Assembly (NCBI GenBank): GCA_964407285.1 | Contig: CAYOVG010000381.1 | Coordinates: 1 to 6,411 of the forward strand | Direction of reading: 5' to 3' | Source: CAYOVG01 sp964407285 | Lineage (GTDB): Bacteria > Desulfobacterota > Syntrophobacteria > Syntrophobacterales > Syntrophobacteraceae | Length of the DNA stretch: 6,411 nt | Shown here: positions 5,498-6,411 of the stretch, in pieces | Layout: each line of letters starts with the position of its first letter | Position numbering within the stretch: the stretch's first letter is position 1 | Program-made: the position numbers and the translations under genes | The notes under the pieces: model-generated | The model's input: the letters and a program-made list of their open reading frames with translations, nothing else | Database searches by the model: none | Told to the model about the DNA's origin: nothing

Positions 5498-6411
5498 TCA
5501 AGCCTTTGCCGCGCCGAGCATCCAGCCCCCCAGTTCCTCGCGGCGGGCGGTCGCGCCGTCGACCACGCCCATGATGCGTCCCCTGTACAGAATGCCGATT
5601 CGCCCGCACATGGTCAGCAGTTCGTCGAGGTCGTAGGAAAGCGCCAGAACGGCTGTTCCCCTGGAATTCAAGTCGCGTATGAAGCCGCGCAGCCGTTTTC
5701 TGGATTGAATGTCGAGTCCTCTGCCGGGTTGTTCCAGTATCACCAGCGCCGGAGAGCCGCAAAGGACCCTCGCCAGCGCGACCTTTTGCTGGTTGCCCCC
5801 GGAGAGGGACTGTAAAGGGTCTTCAACGCTGTGGTATACCACCTTGTGAACCCTCAGAAGCTCTTCCGCCCAACGCGTAACGGCGTCCTTCATCAGCCGG
5901 CCGCGGCGCTGTATTCCCTCGTCCCGGCGATGACCCAGCAGGAGGTTCTTCCAAAGAGAAAGAGCGGGCAGCAGAGCTTCTTCCCGGGCATTGGCGGGTA
6001 ACCACCGGATTCCGCTCTCGATCCTCTTGTTGATGGAAAAGTTCGTGATATCGACGCCTTTGAAAAGAATCCGTCCGCTCTCCACCCTGCCTGCTCCGGC
6101 CAGTATCCGCGCCAGGGTCCGATGCCCGTTACCCACGACTCCGCCGATTCCGAAAGTCTCCCCTTCGAAAATCTCCAGGCCGAAGTCCCGCAGATCGGAT
6201 TCATGTCCGTCGGCCCTCGCCGTCAGCCGCTCCAGCACGATCAGCGGATTCGCATGAGTAGAGGGACGCTCACTCGCCTCCCCGGAAGAAGGCCGTCCAT
6301 TGCCGTTCATGGTCGGTCCCGTAGCCCGGCTTGTGGCCGGGCCGGCCGGACCGGCGGGACCTGCGACCGCCGGCGCGGCGCCGCCGCCGGGTTCCCGAAC
6401 ATTATCGGCCG
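5498..6411 (-). CDS. Tandem-domain ABC importer ATPase (YufO/NupO-like), C-terminal part
   Basis: Cytoplasmic ATPase of the importer. Only the second nucleotide-binding domain and the linker before it are in the window; the first domain should lie upstream. The first ATG is at 6310, but the same frame is open to the window edge (from ADNVREPGGG). I read it as 5'-partial, because the domain has the features of the second half of RbsA/YufO-type proteins. Numbering from the 6310 Met: degenerate P-loop GIGGVVGNGHRT (54-65, no GK[ST]), PANAREEALLPALSLWKNLLLG (105-126), signature LSGGNQQKV (169-177), EQPGRGLD in place of DEPT (193-200), and LSYDLDELL with Tyr at the H-loop position (226). The linker contains AGPAGPAGPA. 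GGGA six bases before the 6310 ATG means a separate half-size protein cannot be excluded. The family is 500 residues or so; 303 are visible. It is likely cotranscribed with the two permeases. Confidence 0.88.
   Translation of the reverse strand, partial: ADNVREPGGGAAPAVAGPAGPAGPATSRATGPTMNGNGRPSSGEASERPSTHANPLIVLERLTARADGHESDLRDFGLEIFEGETFGIGGVVGNGHRTLARILAGAGRVESGRILFKGVDITNFSINKRIESGIRWLPANAREEALLPALSLWKNLLLGHRRDEGIQRRGRLMKDAVTRWAEELLRVHKVVYHSVEDPLQSLSGGNQQKVALARVLCGSPALVILEQPGRGLDIQSRKRLRGFIRDLNSRGTAVLALSYDLDELLTMCGRIGILYRGRIMGVVDGATARREELGGWMLGAAKA

Noticed and set aside
1..6411. CRISPR arrays, tRNA or rRNA genes, insertion sequences, attachment sites
   Set aside because: No regularly spaced repeats, tRNA-like cloverleaf, rRNA sequence, transposase or long terminal inverted repeats were seen on either strand.

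Overview
The window is G+C-rich bacterial DNA, about 60% by eye. All convincing genes lie on the minus strand, so transcription runs from position 6411 towards 1. The adaptor with one N-terminal membrane anchor, MacB/LolD-type ATPase and FtsX-type permease point to a Gram-negative bacterium. I would guess Desulfobacterota or a similar lineage, but nothing in the window fixes the taxon.

Positions 6411 to 3419 hold most of a high-affinity ABC importer of the BmpA/YufOPQ (NupOPQ) type, a family that takes up nucleosides or related small molecules. It consists of the C-terminal part of a tandem-domain ATPase that runs off the window edge (5498-6411) and two different integral-membrane permeases (4330-5439 and 3419-4333). 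The two permease genes overlap by four bases (ATGA). No substrate-binding lipoprotein gene is visible; it may lie upstream, outside the window.

Positions 3418 to 3170 are a 249-base non-coding gap. It holds a good sigma70-like promoter (TTGCGA, 17-bp spacer, TAAAAT), a cluster of small dyads just upstream of it, and a leader of roughly 160 bases containing a doubtful 50-codon ORF.

Positions 3169 to 1 hold a three-gene, MacAB-like efflux or lipoprotein-export operon: a periplasmic adaptor (1931-3169), an ATPase (1210-1923) and an FtsX/MacB-type permease (1-1154, its last few residues cut off by the window edge). Tight spacing implies one transcript. The outer-membrane channel that would complete the path is not in the window.

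Both modules belong to known families, and I see no convincing previously undescribed system. The points most worth checking are a collagen-like Gly-Pro-Ala linker and very degenerate ATP site in the importer ATPase, the dyad-rich promoter region, the possible leader ORF overlapping the adaptor start, and a repeated pyrimidine-rich tract before the first permease. The substrates of both transporters remain open.
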